Shown one piece after another: positions 32,650 to 42,048 of a stretch of DNA of 64,000 bases (its first letter is position 1; every line of letters starts with the position of its first letter). The translations under genes were made by a program, and so were the position numbers. This DNA comes from Candidatus Pullilachnospira intestinigallinarum. GTDB lineage: Bacteria > Bacillota > Clostridia > Lachnospirales > Lachnospiraceae. Under the pieces are notes generated by a model. That model ran no database searches. It worked only from the letters and a program-made list of their open reading frames with translations, and was not told where the DNA came from. Where the stretch lies: NCBI GenBank assembly GCA_018711275.1, contig DVIN01000050.1, positions 20,604-84,603 on the forward strand. Reading direction: 5' to 3'.

Positions 32650-35310
32650 ATGAAAAAAGAATTAGCAAAGACGTATGATCCCAGCGGACTGGAAGACCGT
32701 CTGTATCAGAAATGGCTGGACAAAGGCTATTTCCATGCCAAAGTAAACAAGGACAAGAAGCCGTTTACCATCGTGATGCCGCCGCCAAACGTTACCGGAC
32801 AGCTTCACATGGGCCATGCGCTGGATGAGACCATGCAGGATATCCTGATCCGGTTCAAACGGATGCAGGGGTATGAGGCTCTGTGGCAGCCGGGAACCGA
32901 TCATGCGGCCATCGCCACCGAGGTGAAGGTTATTGAAAAACTGAAATCCAAGGGCATTGACAAAAACGAAATCGGCCGGGAGGAGTTTCTGAAACACGCC
33001 TGGGCCTGGAAAGAAGAGTACGGCGGAAAGATCATCAACCAGCTGAAAAAACTGGGCGCCTCCGCCGACTGGGAGCGGGAGCGGTTCACCATGGACGAGG
33101 GCTGCTCCAGAGCGGTGCAGGAGGTATTTATCCGCCTGTATGAGAAAGGCTATATTTACAAAGGTTCCCGGATCATCAACTGGTGTCCGGTGTGCCAGAC
33201 TTCCATCTCCGACGCGGAGGTGGTTCACGAGGATCAGGAAGGCTTCTTCTGGCATATTAATTACCCGGTGGTGGGAGAAGAAGGACAGTTTGTGGAGATT
33301 GCTACCACCCGTCCGGAGACGCTGCTGGGGGATACCGCGGTGGCGGTAAATCCGGAGGATGACCGGTACCGTCATCTGGTGGGAAAGATGCTGAAGCTGC
33401 CGCTGACCGACCGGGAAATTCCTGTGATCGCGGATGAGTACGTGGATATGGAGTTCGGAACCGGCTGCGTGAAGATCACCCCGGCTCACGACCCCAATGA
33501 CTTTGAGGTGGGAAGACGCCACAACCTGCCGGAGATCAATATCCTGAACGATGACGCCACCATCAATGAACTGGGCGGAAAATATGCCGGCATGGACCGG
33601 TACGAAGCCCGTAAGGCCATGGTGGAGGATCTGAAGGAGCAGGGACTGCTGGTGAAGGTGGTTCCCCACACCCACAGCGTGGGAACGCATGACCGGTGCA
33701 AGACCACCGTGGAGCCCATGATCAAACCGCAGTGGTTTGTGAAGATGGACGAGATGGCGAAAGAAGCCATCAAGGCGTTGAAGGACGGGGATCTTACCTT
33801 TGTGCCGGAGCGGTTTGACAAGACGTATCTGAACTGGCTGGAAAATATCCGTGACTGGTGTATCTCCCGTCAGCTGTGGTGGGGACACCGGATTCCCGCC
33901 TACTACTGCGACGAGTGCGGGGAAGTGGTGGTGGCCCGCAGCATGCCGGATGTCTGCCCGAAGTGCGGCTGCACCCATCTGCATCAGGACGAGGATACCC
34001 TGGATACCTGGTTCTCCTCCGCTCTGTGGCCCTTCTCCACGCTGGGCTGGCCGGACAAGACGCCGGAGCTGGAATACTTCTATCCCACCGATGTGCTGGT
34101 GACCGGCTATGATATTATTTTCTTCTGGGTCATCCGTATGGTGTTCTCCGCTCTGGAGCAGACCGGACAGGTACCTTTCCACCATGTGCTGATTCACGGA
34201 CTGGTGCGGGATTCCCAGGGAAGAAAGATGAGCAAATCCCTGGGCAACGGCATCGATCCTCTGGAAGTGATTGACAAATACGGCGCGGATGCCCTGCGCC
34301 TGACGCTGATCACCGGAAATGCTCCCGGAAACGATATGCGTTTCTACTGGGAGCGGGTGGAGTCCAGCCGGAATTTCGCCAACAAGGTATGGAATGCTTC
34401 CCGGTTCATCATGATGAATCTGGAAAAAGCCCAGGTGCCGGAAACCATGGAGCTGTCACAGCTCACCGACGCGGACCGTTGGATCCTTTCCAGACTCAAC
34501 GGCGTGGTGCGGGATGTGACCGACAACATGGAAAAATATGAGCTGGGAATCGCCGTGCAGAAGGTGTACGATTTCATCTGGGAGGAGTTCTGCGACTGGT
34601 ATATTGAGATGGTGAAGCCCCGTCTGTACAGTGAAGAGGATACCACCAAAGCGGCAGCCCTGTGGACGCTGAAGACGGTGCTGGGGGACGCCCTGAAGCT
34701 TCTGCATCCCTACATGCCTTTCGTGACAGAGGAAATTTACTGCACCCTGAATCCCCAGGAGGAATCCATCATGATCGCTTCCTGGCCGGTATGGTCCGAG
34801 GAAAGAGATTTCCCGGCGGAAGAGGCCGGTGTGGAGATGATCAAAGAAGCGGTGAGAGGCATCCGGGCCCTGCGCAAGGATATGGATGTGCCCCCCAGCA
34901 GAAAAGCCGAAGTTTATGTAGTTTCCGATGACGCGGCGGTACGGGAGGTTTTCGAAAACGGAAAGGTATTCTTTGCCACTCTGGGATACGCCAGCCAGGT
35001 GAAGGTGCAGGCGGATAAGACCGGTATCGGGGAGGATGCGGTTTCCGCGGTGACACCCCGGGCGGTGATCTATATTCCCTTCGCGCAGCTGGTGGATATC
35101 GCCAGAGAGACGGAGCGCCTGAAAAAAGAAGAACAGCGGCTTGTCAAAGAGCTGGCCAGGGTAAACGGGATGCTTGGCAATGAAAAATTCATCAGCAAAG
35201 CGCCCCAGTCCAAAGTGGACGAGGAAAAGGCAAAGCTGGAAAAGTATACCCGCATGATGGAGCAGGTAAAGGAGAGACTGGATCAGCTTGGCCGGCAGGC
35301 GGGACACTGA
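32650..35310 (+). CDS. valS: Valyl-tRNA synthetase
   Basis: This 886-residue class I synthetase charges tRNA-Val. The HIGH motif is HMGH (53-56, in PPPNVTGQLHMGH), the editing domain contains TTRPETLLGDTAVAV, and the KMSKS motif is intact at 526-530. An anticodon-binding domain and a C-terminal coiled coil (IARETERLKKEEQRLVKELA) finish the protein, as in ValS. ATG 32650 is set by AGGAGG (32639-32644) and the family start; the frame runs upstream through the leader without meaning. It is controlled by the T-box. A GGCGGGAC/GTCCCGCC hairpin overlaps its stop (35298-35320). Confidence 0.97.
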   Translation: MKKELAKTYDPSGLEDRLYQKWLDKGYFHAKVNKDKKPFTIVMPPPNVTGQLHMGHALDETMQDILIRFKRMQGYEALWQPGTDHAAIATEVKVIEKLKSKGIDKNEIGREEFLKHAWAWKEEYGGKIINQLKKLGASADWERERFTMDEGCSRAVQEVFIRLYEKGYIYKGSRIINWCPVCQTSISDAEVVHEDQEGFFWHINYPVVGEEGQFVEIATTRPETLLGDTAVAVNPEDDRYRHLVGKMLKLPLTDREIPVIADEYVDMEFGTGCVKITPAHDPNDFEVGRRHNLPEINILNDDATINELGGKYAGMDRYEARKAMVEDLKEQGLLVKVVPHTHSVGTHDRCKTTVEPMIKPQWFVKMDEMAKEAIKALKDGDLTFVPERFDKTYLNWLENIRDWCISRQLWWGHRIPAYYCDECGEVVVARSMPDVCPKCGCTHLHQDEDTLDTWFSSALWPFSTLGWPDKTPELEYFYPTDVLVTGYDIIFFWVIRMVFSALEQTGQVPFHHVLIHGLVRDSQGRKMSKSLGNGIDPLEVIDKYGADALRLTLITGNAPGNDMRFYWERVESSRNFANKVWNASRFIMMNLEKAQVPETMELSQLTDADRWILSRLNGVVRDVTDNMEKYELGIAVQKVYDFIWEEFCDWYIEMVKPRLYSEEDTTKAAALWTLKTVLGDALKLLHPYMPFVTEEIYCTLNPQEESIMIASWPVWSEERDFPAEEAGVEMIKEAVRGIRALRKDMDVPPSRKAEVYVVSDDAAVREVFENGKVFFATLGYASQVKVQADKTGIGEDAVSAVTPRAVIYIPFAQLVDIARETERLKKEEQRLVKELARVNGMLGNEKFISKAPQSKVDEEKAKLEKYTRMMEQVKERLDQLGRQAGH

Positions 35311-35381
35311 GCGTCCCGCCCTTCCGGCGGTAAGGAAATGACGGTCCGGCAAGGGCCGGGCGGTCTGTTTGGAGAAGCGAT

Positions 35382-37691
35382 ATGAAAAAAATCAATTTGG
35401 GGAAGTTGATTACGAAAAGGGAAAAGGAAAAGAAACCAAAAAGAGAAAAGCATGTGCCTTCCGGTTTTTTTGCGCCCCTCTGGAAGGTGATTGACAAGAA
35501 AAAGACCATGAGGATTCTGAATCTTCTGGCGGTGCCGCTGCAGTTTCTGGGCTGTTGTCTGTTGTATCTGGCGATTGAGGCCATCTCCAGACATTCTCTG
35601 TGGGAGGCCTGGGGCTATATGACGGGAAGTCCGCTGATCTTCCTGTATAACGCCTTTCTGATTTTCATAACCTCCCTGATCGTCTGGCTGTTCAGACATC
35701 GGGTATTTGCCAGGATTATGGTGGCGGTTTTCTGGCTGTTTCTGGGCTGTGTCAACGGATTTCTTCTGGCAAACCGGGTGACGCCCTTTACCGGGCCGGA
35801 TCTGAAAATGATCACCGATGCGCTGGGAGTGATGAACAAGTATCTGTCCCCGGCGGAGGTGGGACTGGTGGTGGCGGCTTTTGTGGTGCTGCTGATTCTT
35901 CTGGTCTGGCTGTTTTTCAAGGCAGGAAAGTATGAGGGAAAACTCCGGTACTGGCTGAATATTCCGCTGATTCTGGTGGGAATTCTGGCCTTTGCGGGGA
36001 CCACAAAGCTGGCGCTGGATAAACGGGTGCTGAGCAATTATTTCGGCAATATTGCCTACGCTTATCAGGATTATGGCTATCCCTACTGTCTGGCTACCAC
36101 GATTTTTGATACGGGTATCAGCGAACCCAATGGATATTCCAGGGAACTGATGGAAGATATTGTGGCCAGCGAGGGCAAGATCAAAGAGACCAGCCAGGAT
36201 AATCTGGATGTGAATATCCTGTTTTTGCAGCTGGAAACCTTTATGGATCCCACGGAAATCAATTTTCTGGAATTTTCCGAGGATCCCATCCCCACATTCC
36301 GGAAGCTTTCCCAGGAATATTCTTCCGGCTATTACAAGGTGCCGGCCGTGGGAGCCGGAACTGCCAACACGGAATTTGAATCCATCACGGGTATGAGTCT
36401 GCGCTACTTCGGAGCCGGTGAGTATCCGTATAAGACGGTGCTGAAGGATGAGACCTGTGAAAGCGCCGCGTATGTGTTGAAAGGGCTGGGATACGGGACG
36501 CATGCCATCCACAACAATGAGGCGAACTTCTATTCCAGAAAATCCGTATTTTCCAAGCTGGGATTCGATACTTATACCTCAGAGGAATACATGCCGGACA
36601 TCAGTGATACGACGCCCATGGGATGGGTAAAAGATCATATTCTTACGGATGAGATTTTCAAGGCCATGGAATCCACCGAGGAGCCCGATTATGTGTATAC
36701 GATTTCCGTACAGGGCCACGGGGACTATCCCACGGAGCCGGTGCTGGATGATCCCGAGATCACGGTAACCGGGGCCCAGTCCCAGGAGAAAAATTATCAG
36801 TGGGAATATTATGTAAATCAGCTGCACGAGATGGATAATTTCATCAAGGATCTGACGGACCGCCTTTCTCAGTTTGATGAACGGGTGGTGCTGGTGATGT
36901 ATGGCGACCATCTTCCCACCATGGACCTGAAAGCGGAGGATATGAAGAACCGTTATCTGTTCCAGACCAAATATGTGATCTGGAGCAACTTCGAAATGGA
37001 AAAACAGGATAAGAATATTGCGGCCTACCAGATGGCGGCAGAGGTGCTTGACCGCCTGGATATCCATGAGGGGACGGTATTCAATTACCATCAGACGCGT
37101 AAGGGAACCAGAAATTATGAACTGGATCTTCAGGCGCTGCAGTACGATATCCTGTATGGAGAACGTTATGTATACGGCGGTGTCAATCCCTTTGAGGCAA
37201 CGGATATGCAGCTGGGAGTCTACCCGGCAGTGCTGGAGTCCATCGTGCCGGACGGACCGGACAGCTATTATGTATACGGACAGAACTTCACGGCGTCCAG
37301 TCGTCTGGAGGTCAATAAGGAACTGGCGGAAACCACATATCTGGGACCGGAGCGGCTCCTGGTGCAGAACATAACCCTGGAGGACGGAGATCTGGTGGAT
37401 ATCGCCACCCAGAGCAACAGTTCCACCAAGCGGGTGCTTTCCAGAGAGGATTCCTATTATTACTACAATCCTGCCGAGGGTGAGACGGAGGCCCGGCTGG
37501 TGCCGGCCGCGCTTTTGACGCCCAGGGATGACGAGGAGGATTCCGCGGACAGTGACGCGGCAGTGCGAAAGGATACGTCAGACAAAACCGCTGACGGCGA
37601 AACGAACGCGGAGAACGCCGAGAACGCCGGGGACGCCGCCGGGGAGGCGGACGGCACGGATCCCGCGGAAACAGATGCCGCTGCGGAATAG
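35382..37691 (+). CDS. LTA-synthase-family membrane sulfatase
   Basis: This 769-residue protein has a basic cytoplasmic N-terminus rich in Lys (1-45), about five membrane helices (48-215) and an extracellular sulfatase/alkaline-phosphatase-fold domain (about 280-560). That domain contains VNILFLQLETF, GTANTEFESITGMS with the likely catalytic Thr, VQGHGDYPT and VMYGDHLPTMD. The family polymerises glycerol-phosphate or transfers phospho-groups onto surface glycans. The last 60 residues form an Asp/Glu/Ala-rich tail, which is unusual. GGAGAAGC precedes ATG 35382. Whether it makes lipoteichoic acid or modifies another polymer cannot be told. Confidence 0.9.
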   Translation: MKKINLGKLITKREKEKKPKREKHVPSGFFAPLWKVIDKKKTMRILNLLAVPLQFLGCCLLYLAIEAISRHSLWEAWGYMTGSPLIFLYNAFLIFITSLIVWLFRHRVFARIMVAVFWLFLGCVNGFLLANRVTPFTGPDLKMITDALGVMNKYLSPAEVGLVVAAFVVLLILLVWLFFKAGKYEGKLRYWLNIPLILVGILAFAGTTKLALDKRVLSNYFGNIAYAYQDYGYPYCLATTIFDTGISEPNGYSRELMEDIVASEGKIKETSQDNLDVNILFLQLETFMDPTEINFLEFSEDPIPTFRKLSQEYSSGYYKVPAVGAGTANTEFESITGMSLRYFGAGEYPYKTVLKDETCESAAYVLKGLGYGTHAIHNNEANFYSRKSVFSKLGFDTYTSEEYMPDISDTTPMGWVKDHILTDEIFKAMESTEEPDYVYTISVQGHGDYPTEPVLDDPEITVTGAQSQEKNYQWEYYVNQLHEMDNFIKDLTDRLSQFDERVVLVMYGDHLPTMDLKAEDMKNRYLFQTKYVIWSNFEMEKQDKNIAAYQMAAEVLDRLDIHEGTVFNYHQTRKGTRNYELDLQALQYDILYGERYVYGGVNPFEATDMQLGVYPAVLESIVPDGPDSYYVYGQNFTASSRLEVNKELAETTYLGPERLLVQNITLEDGDLVDIATQSNSSTKRVLSREDSYYYYNPAEGETEARLVPAALLTPRDDEEDSADSDAAVRKDTSDKTADGETNAENAENAGDAAGEADGTDPAETDAAAE

Positions 37692-37769
37692 ACGAAAGAC
37701 AGGTATTTCCGGCGTCGCTGTTAAAAAGCAGCGGAAATCCGTCCATCGGCACAGCAAATGATCTGACGG

Positions 37770-37833
37770 ATACCGGCAGTGGACCGGGGCAGACATTCCC
37801 GCAAGGGGAGGCCCTGTCCGCTGCCGGTATTTT
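37770..37833 (+). terminator. Hairpin terminator after the sulfatase gene
   Basis: ATACCGGCAGTGGAC (37770-37784) pairs with GTCCGCTGCCGGTAT (37816-37830), 15 pairs with one wobble, ending in TTTT. The interval 37692-38057 also holds a promoter and no gene. Confidence 0.7.
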
Positions 37834-37942
37834 CCGCTCAGAAGAGGAAAATTTCTGCCCGTTTGCCGCAAAAATCATGGGAAATACGGAAAAACAGCCC
37901 GCAATTTGCCAAAAAAGCCAGTGAAAAACATTCGTTTGGGGC

Positions 37943-37970
37943 TGGACAAGTTTCCCGGCTATTATATAAT
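37943..37970 (+). promoter_or_regulatory. folC: Sigma-A promoter upstream of folC
   Basis: TGGACA (37943-37948), 16-base spacer, TATAAT (37965-37970). About 80 bases of leader follow before the folC start. Confidence 0.7.
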
Positions 37971-38057
37971 GGAGAAGAGCCGGAAAATATGGGGGCAGGC
38001 CGGTACGGACCTCATCCTTTCTTCCGGACAAATACGCGAGACAAAGTGGTGACGAAA

Positions 38058-39365
38058 TTGAATTATAAAGAAGCAGCAGATTATATTGAAGAGATACCGA
38101 AATTTACAGAGAAAAATCCTCTGGACCATACCCGTGCCCTTCTGGCACGGCTGGGTAATCCCCAGAACAGGATGAAAGTGATTCATGTGGCGGGAACCAA
38201 CGGAAAGGGCAGCGTATGCGCCTATCTGGACGCTATGCTGAGAGAAGGCGGATATAAGGTGGGACTGTTTACCTCGCCCCATCTGGTGAAGGTGAATGAG
38301 CGGTTCAAAATCAACGGGGAGATGGTTTCCGACCAGGTATTTTTGGATGCGTTTGTCCGGGTGATGGATATCATCCGGCAGGCACGCCAGGAAGGTCTGG
38401 AACATCCCAGCTATTTTGAAACCCTGTTTCTGATGGGGATGGTGATTTTTTCCGAGGCACAGGTGGATTATCTGGTCCTGGAGACGGGACTGGGCGGAAG
38501 ACTGGATGCCACCAACACGGTGGAACGCCCGCTGGCCTGCATCATTACTTCCATCAGTCTGGACCATGTGGAATATCTGGGGAATACCATTCCCGAGATT
38601 GCCGGTGAGAAGGCCGGAATCATCAAACCTCAGGTACCGGTGATCTATGACGGCCATGTGCCGGAGGCATCCGCGGTGATCGAAAAAAGGGCCGCCCGGC
38701 TGGGAAGTCCTGCCTACGCGCTTACGGAGGACATGTACGAAATGGTCAGCAATACCAGAGAGGGCATTGATTTTTCCTTTCATTGCCGGTATTATAATAC
38801 TGTTACCATTTCCATTCCGTATATCGCGGCATACCAGATGATGAATGCGTCTCTGGCGTTTTTTACCATGGAACTTCTCAGGAAGGAGCATGGAATTCCG
38901 GTGGAAACTCTGATCCGGGGAATTGGCCGGACGCACTGGGAAGGCAGAATGGAAACCATTCTGCCGGGCGTGATTGTGGATGGAGCCCACAACGCGGACG
39001 GCATCCGCAGATTCGTGGAGACCGCCTGCCATTTCCGCAGGGACAACGAGATTACGCTGCTGTTTTCCGCTGTCAGCGATAAGAACTACCGGGAAATGAT
39101 CCGGACCGTATGCGAGAGTATCCGGCCCCGGGCGGTGGTGGCCACCCAGATCTGGGGAAGCAGAATTGTGCCGGCCGATGAGCTGGCGGAGCTGTTCCGA
39201 ACATTCGGATGTCCCCGGACAGAGGCGATCGGCGATGTGGGAGAAGCTTTTGAGAGAGCCTGCGCTCTGAAGGGAGACGGAATGTTGTTCTGTGTGGGTT
39301 CTCTGTACCTGGTGGGGGAGATTAAAGAGTATCTGAACAGACGGAAGGCCCGGACGGATGCCTGA
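38058..39365 (+). CDS. folC: Folylpolyglutamate synthase / dihydrofolate synthase
   Basis: This 435-residue Mur-ligase-family enzyme adds glutamate to folates with ATP. The P-loop HVAGTNGKGSV, the segment GLFTSPHLVKVNERF, ETGLGGRLDATN and the C-terminal VDGAHNADGIR are characteristic. TTG 38058 is preferred: it gives the usual opening MNYKEAADYI and has GGTGA five bases upstream; GTG 38046 and GTG 38049 are in-frame alternatives. It is cytoplasmic. A 49-residue gene follows 36 bases later, then the TPR gene. Confidence 0.93.
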   Translation: MNYKEAADYIEEIPKFTEKNPLDHTRALLARLGNPQNRMKVIHVAGTNGKGSVCAYLDAMLREGGYKVGLFTSPHLVKVNERFKINGEMVSDQVFLDAFVRVMDIIRQARQEGLEHPSYFETLFLMGMVIFSEAQVDYLVLETGLGGRLDATNTVERPLACIITSISLDHVEYLGNTIPEIAGEKAGIIKPQVPVIYDGHVPEASAVIEKRAARLGSPAYALTEDMYEMVSNTREGIDFSFHCRYYNTVTISIPYIAAYQMMNASLAFFTMELLRKEHGIPVETLIRGIGRTHWEGRMETILPGVIVDGAHNADGIRRFVETACHFRRDNEITLLFSAVSDKNYREMIRTVCESIRPRAVVATQIWGSRIVPADELAELFRTFGCPRTEAIGDVGEAFERACALKGDGMLFCVGSLYLVGEIKEYLNRRKARTDA

Positions 39366-39401
39366 TAGCGGCGCGCGGGTCCGGAAAGAGGAGCAGATTG
39401 C

Positions 39402-39551
39402 ATGATTAATTACGAAGAAGAATTGAAAAAGTTCAAACCCTGTCTGGATGTGGATGAGGTGGAGAGCGCCATCTATACCAGGGATATCACGGATATCGTG
39501 GATGTCCTGAAAGAGATGCTGAAGACAGAGGGCCAGAAAAAGAAAGAGTAA
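39402..39551 (+). CDS. Small acidic protein of unknown function (49 residues)
   Basis: ATG 39402 follows GAAAGAGGAG and opens a 49-residue frame ending TAA 39549-39551: MINYEEELKKFKPCLDVDEV at the start, then a helix-like middle (ITDIVDVLKEMLKTE) and a Lys-rich end. It lies 10 bases before the zinc-ribbon/TPR gene, with a good ribosome site, and codon use resembles its neighbours. I do not recognise a family. It may be a small partner of the TPR protein. Confidence 0.7.
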   Translation: MINYEEELKKFKPCLDVDEVESAIYTRDITDIVDVLKEMLKTEGQKKKE

Positions 39552-39561
39552 GGGGTATTGG

Positions 39562-41076
39562 ATGAACTGTATGAATTGCGGAGCTCTGCTGAACGATTCG
39601 CCGTACTGCCCCAGCTGCGGGTTTGATGTGGAGGTGCAGAAAAAGATCTGGCACCTGTCCAACCTGTATTACAATCAGGGGCTGGAAAAGGCGGAGATCA
39701 GGGATCTTTCGGGAGCCATTGATCTGCTGAAGCGGAGCCTGAAGTTTAACAAACTGAATATTCAGGCCAGAAACCTTCTGGGACTGGTGTATTTTGAGAC
39801 GGGGGAGGCCGTGGCGGCACTCAGTGAGTGGGTGATCAGCAAAAATATCATGCCGGAGGGGAACATTGCTTCCGATTACATAGACCGGCTGCAGGCCAAT
39901 GCCAACAAACTGGATGTGATCAACCAGACCATCAAAAAATACAATGAATGTCTGTCCTGCTGCCGGAAGGGCAGTGAGGATGTGGCGGTGATTCAGCTGA
40001 AAAAGATTCTTGTGCAGAATCCCAAGCTGATCAAGGCATACCATCTGCTGGCTCTGATTTATCTGAAAAACGAGTCCTATGAGAAGGCCAGAAAAATTCT
40101 GAAAAAAGCAGCCAGAATCGACCGGACCAATTCCACGACGCTGCGGTTTCTGAAAGAGGTGGATGAACAGACGGGAACCACGACCTCTCTGGAACCCCGG
40201 CGCTGGGGATTTGCGACCAGGGAAAAGGAGGAGCAGCCAAGGGGACAGTCCGTGGCCTATATGGCGGATAATGAAGTGATTATCCAGCCGCCCACGTTCC
40301 GGGAAAGCTCCATGGCGGCCACGCTTCTGAATCTGGGCGTGGGATTCCTGGTGGGAGCCTGTCTGGTCTGGTTTTTGATGGTTCCGGCTAATACGCAGCG
40401 GATCAACCGGGAAGCCAACGAGAAGGTGACGGAATACAGCAACACCATGGCGAGCCAGGCGGCGGAGCTGACCAGGATGGAGGAACAGATCGCAGAGTCG
40501 GAGGAAACCGTTTCCTCCGCCCAGGATCAGATCGCCCAGGCCCAGGAACAGGTGACCAGCTATGAAAATCTGATTAAGGCGTATAATTCTTATCAGAGCG
40601 GAGAGTACACGGCGGCGGCCAACGTGATGCAGAATATCGACGCGGATCTTCTGGGCGTGGACGCCAGAGAAATCTATGATACGATTTATTCCAATATTCA
40701 GTCCACCATGCGGCGGACGCTGAAGTCCCAGGGAGAACAGGCCTTTTATCAGAAAAACTATGACGAGGCGATCAGCGCGCTGACCCAGGCCATGGAGATC
40801 GACGATACGGATTATGAGACGCTGAATCTGCTGGCTCATTCCTACCGCCTGAACGGAAATTATGACCAGGCGGTGGAAATTTTCCAGAAGATCGTGGATA
40901 CCTTCCCGGGAACGCGCAGGGCTACGGACGCACAGCGTTATATCGACAATGGCGGCCATGGATTTGACGATCTGGAAAACGACAGTTCCGCGGATACTTC
41001 CGGCGCCGGTCAGAACAGTGGGAACAGCCGGACTTCCTCCGGGGAAGAAACTACGGAGGATACGGTGGAACAATAA
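39562..41076 (+). CDS. Zinc-ribbon and TPR membrane protein
   Basis: This 504-residue protein starts with a zinc ribbon (Cys3, Cys6, Cys16, Cys19: MNCMNCGALL, YCPSCGF). Two or three TPR units follow (about 30-190), a single membrane helix (about 253-275), a coiled coil (about 290-335) and more TPRs (about 385-470), for example GEQAFYQKNYDEAISALTQA. The end is Ser/Thr/Glu-rich. The topology suggests cytoplasmic zinc ribbon and outside TPRs. It probably acts as a scaffold; no enzyme motif is seen. GTAAGGGG precedes ATG 39562. Confidence 0.8.
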   Translation: MNCMNCGALLNDSPYCPSCGFDVEVQKKIWHLSNLYYNQGLEKAEIRDLSGAIDLLKRSLKFNKLNIQARNLLGLVYFETGEAVAALSEWVISKNIMPEGNIASDYIDRLQANANKLDVINQTIKKYNECLSCCRKGSEDVAVIQLKKILVQNPKLIKAYHLLALIYLKNESYEKARKILKKAARIDRTNSTTLRFLKEVDEQTGTTTSLEPRRWGFATREKEEQPRGQSVAYMADNEVIIQPPTFRESSMAATLLNLGVGFLVGACLVWFLMVPANTQRINREANEKVTEYSNTMASQAAELTRMEEQIAESEETVSSAQDQIAQAQEQVTSYENLIKAYNSYQSGEYTAAANVMQNIDADLLGVDAREIYDTIYSNIQSTMRRTLKSQGEQAFYQKNYDEAISALTQAMEIDDTDYETLNLLAHSYRLNGNYDQAVEIFQKIVDTFPGTRRATDAQRYIDNGGHGFDDLENDSSADTSGAGQNSGNSRTSSGEETTEDTVEQ

Positions 41077-41100
41077 AAAGAACCATGTGGGAGAAACCTC

Positions 41101-41139
41101 CAAAATGAGGATATGCATTGGATGCATATCCTCATTTTG
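41101..41139 (+). terminator. Very strong hairpin between TPR gene and spoIIAA
   Basis: CAAAATGAGGATATGCAT (41101-41118) and its perfect complement (41122-41139) enclose a three-base loop, followed by ATTTTA. With 18 pairs it is the strongest palindrome in the window. It probably ends the folC-TPR transcript, but it also sits only 53 bases before spoIIAA. Confidence 0.75.
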
Positions 41140-41192
41140 ATTTTACGGAAGACGGCAGGCAGATGGAAAAGAAGGGAAAGGACGTGGAAAGA

Positions 41193-41525
41193 ATGGAACA
41201 ATTTCAGGTAAAACAGCGGACGCTTGTGATCCGGATGCCCAGGGAGCTGGATCACCATACGGCAGAACAGATCCGTCGGAAGGCGGACCGGATGATCGCA
41301 TCGGAGAATATCAGCTGGGTAGAGTTCGATTTCAGAGATACGGATTTCATGGACAGCTCCGGAGTCGGGGTGATCATGGGAAGGTATCAGACGGTGAGAC
41401 TTCTGGGGGGAGGCGTGGCGGCCACTCATGTAAATGACCGGATCTGGCGGGTACTTCAGCTGTCCGGGCTTACCAGACTGATTGATGTGAGAAGGGAAAA
41501 AATGTGGAACAGGGAGAATGAATAG
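41193..41525 (+). CDS. spoIIAA: Anti-sigma F factor antagonist SpoIIAA
   Basis: This 110-residue STAS-domain protein has the phosphorylation loop TDFMDSSGVGVIMGR; Ser56 is the expected site modified by SpoIIAB. Dephosphorylated SpoIIAA binds SpoIIAB and frees sigma F in the forespore. ATG 41193 gives the family start; ATG 41163 and GTG 41184 are in-frame alternatives without better ribosome sites. It is first of the spoIIAA-spoIIAB-sigF set and is 15 bases from spoIIAB. No clear sigma-H promoter was found. Confidence 0.95.
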   Translation: MEQFQVKQRTLVIRMPRELDHHTAEQIRRKADRMIASENISWVEFDFRDTDFMDSSGVGVIMGRYQTVRLLGGGVAATHVNDRIWRVLQLSGLTRLIDVRREKMWNRENE

Positions 41526-41540
41526 GGGGATAGGAATACC

Positions 41541-41984
41541 ATGGAAAACGGCAATGAAATGAAGATTATATTTGACAGCAGATCCTGTAATGAAAGTTTT
41601 GTGCGGGTGGCTGTGGCTGCTTTCTGTACGCAGCTGAATCCCACGCTGGAGGAGGTGGCGGATATTAAAACAGCGGTGTCGGAGGCGGTGACCAACGCCA
41701 TCATTCACGGATATGACAATCAGGTGAAAAAGGTGGAGATTTCCTGCAGAATTGAAAAGAGGACGCTGTATGTGGAAGTCACCGACCGGGGAAAGGGTAT
41801 TGCGGATGTGGCGAAGGCCATGGAACCCCTCTATACCACCCGGCCGGAACTGGACCGGTCCGGCATGGGATTCGCCTTTATGGAGGCCTTTATGGATGAG
41901 GTGCAGGTGGAATCCAGGGTAGGGGAAGGAACCACCGTCCGCATGAGGAAAAACGTGGGAAGCGGAAGCCGTCCTTTTGCGTAG
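41541..41984 (+). CDS. spoIIAB: Anti-sigma F factor SpoIIAB
   Basis: This 147-residue GHKL kinase binds and holds sigma F and phosphorylates SpoIIAA. The Bergerat ATP site is visible: KTAVSEAVTNAIIHGYDN (N box), VTDRGKGI (G1) and DRSGMGFAFMEAFMD (G2). Length is typical. It lies between SpoIIAA and sigF with a terminator-like hairpin after it. Confidence 0.96.
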   Translation: MENGNEMKIIFDSRSCNESFVRVAVAAFCTQLNPTLEEVADIKTAVSEAVTNAIIHGYDNQVKKVEISCRIEKRTLYVEVTDRGKGIADVAKAMEPLYTTRPELDRSGMGFAFMEAFMDEVQVESRVGEGTTVRMRKNVGSGSRPFA

Positions 41985-41999
41985 GACGCCCGCCGGGAC

Positions 42000-42028
42000 C
42001 CGGCCGAAAACGGAAGGCCGGCATTTTT
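42000..42028 (+). other. Terminator-like hairpin inside the spoIIA operon
   Basis: CCGGCC (42000-42005) pairs with GGCCGG (42016-42021), followed by CATTTTT. It sits between spoIIAB and sigF, where full termination would silence sigF. Partial termination could lower sigma F relative to its anti-sigma factor. Confidence 0.55.
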
Positions 42029-42048
42029 AGAAAGTAGCAGGAGGTCAT

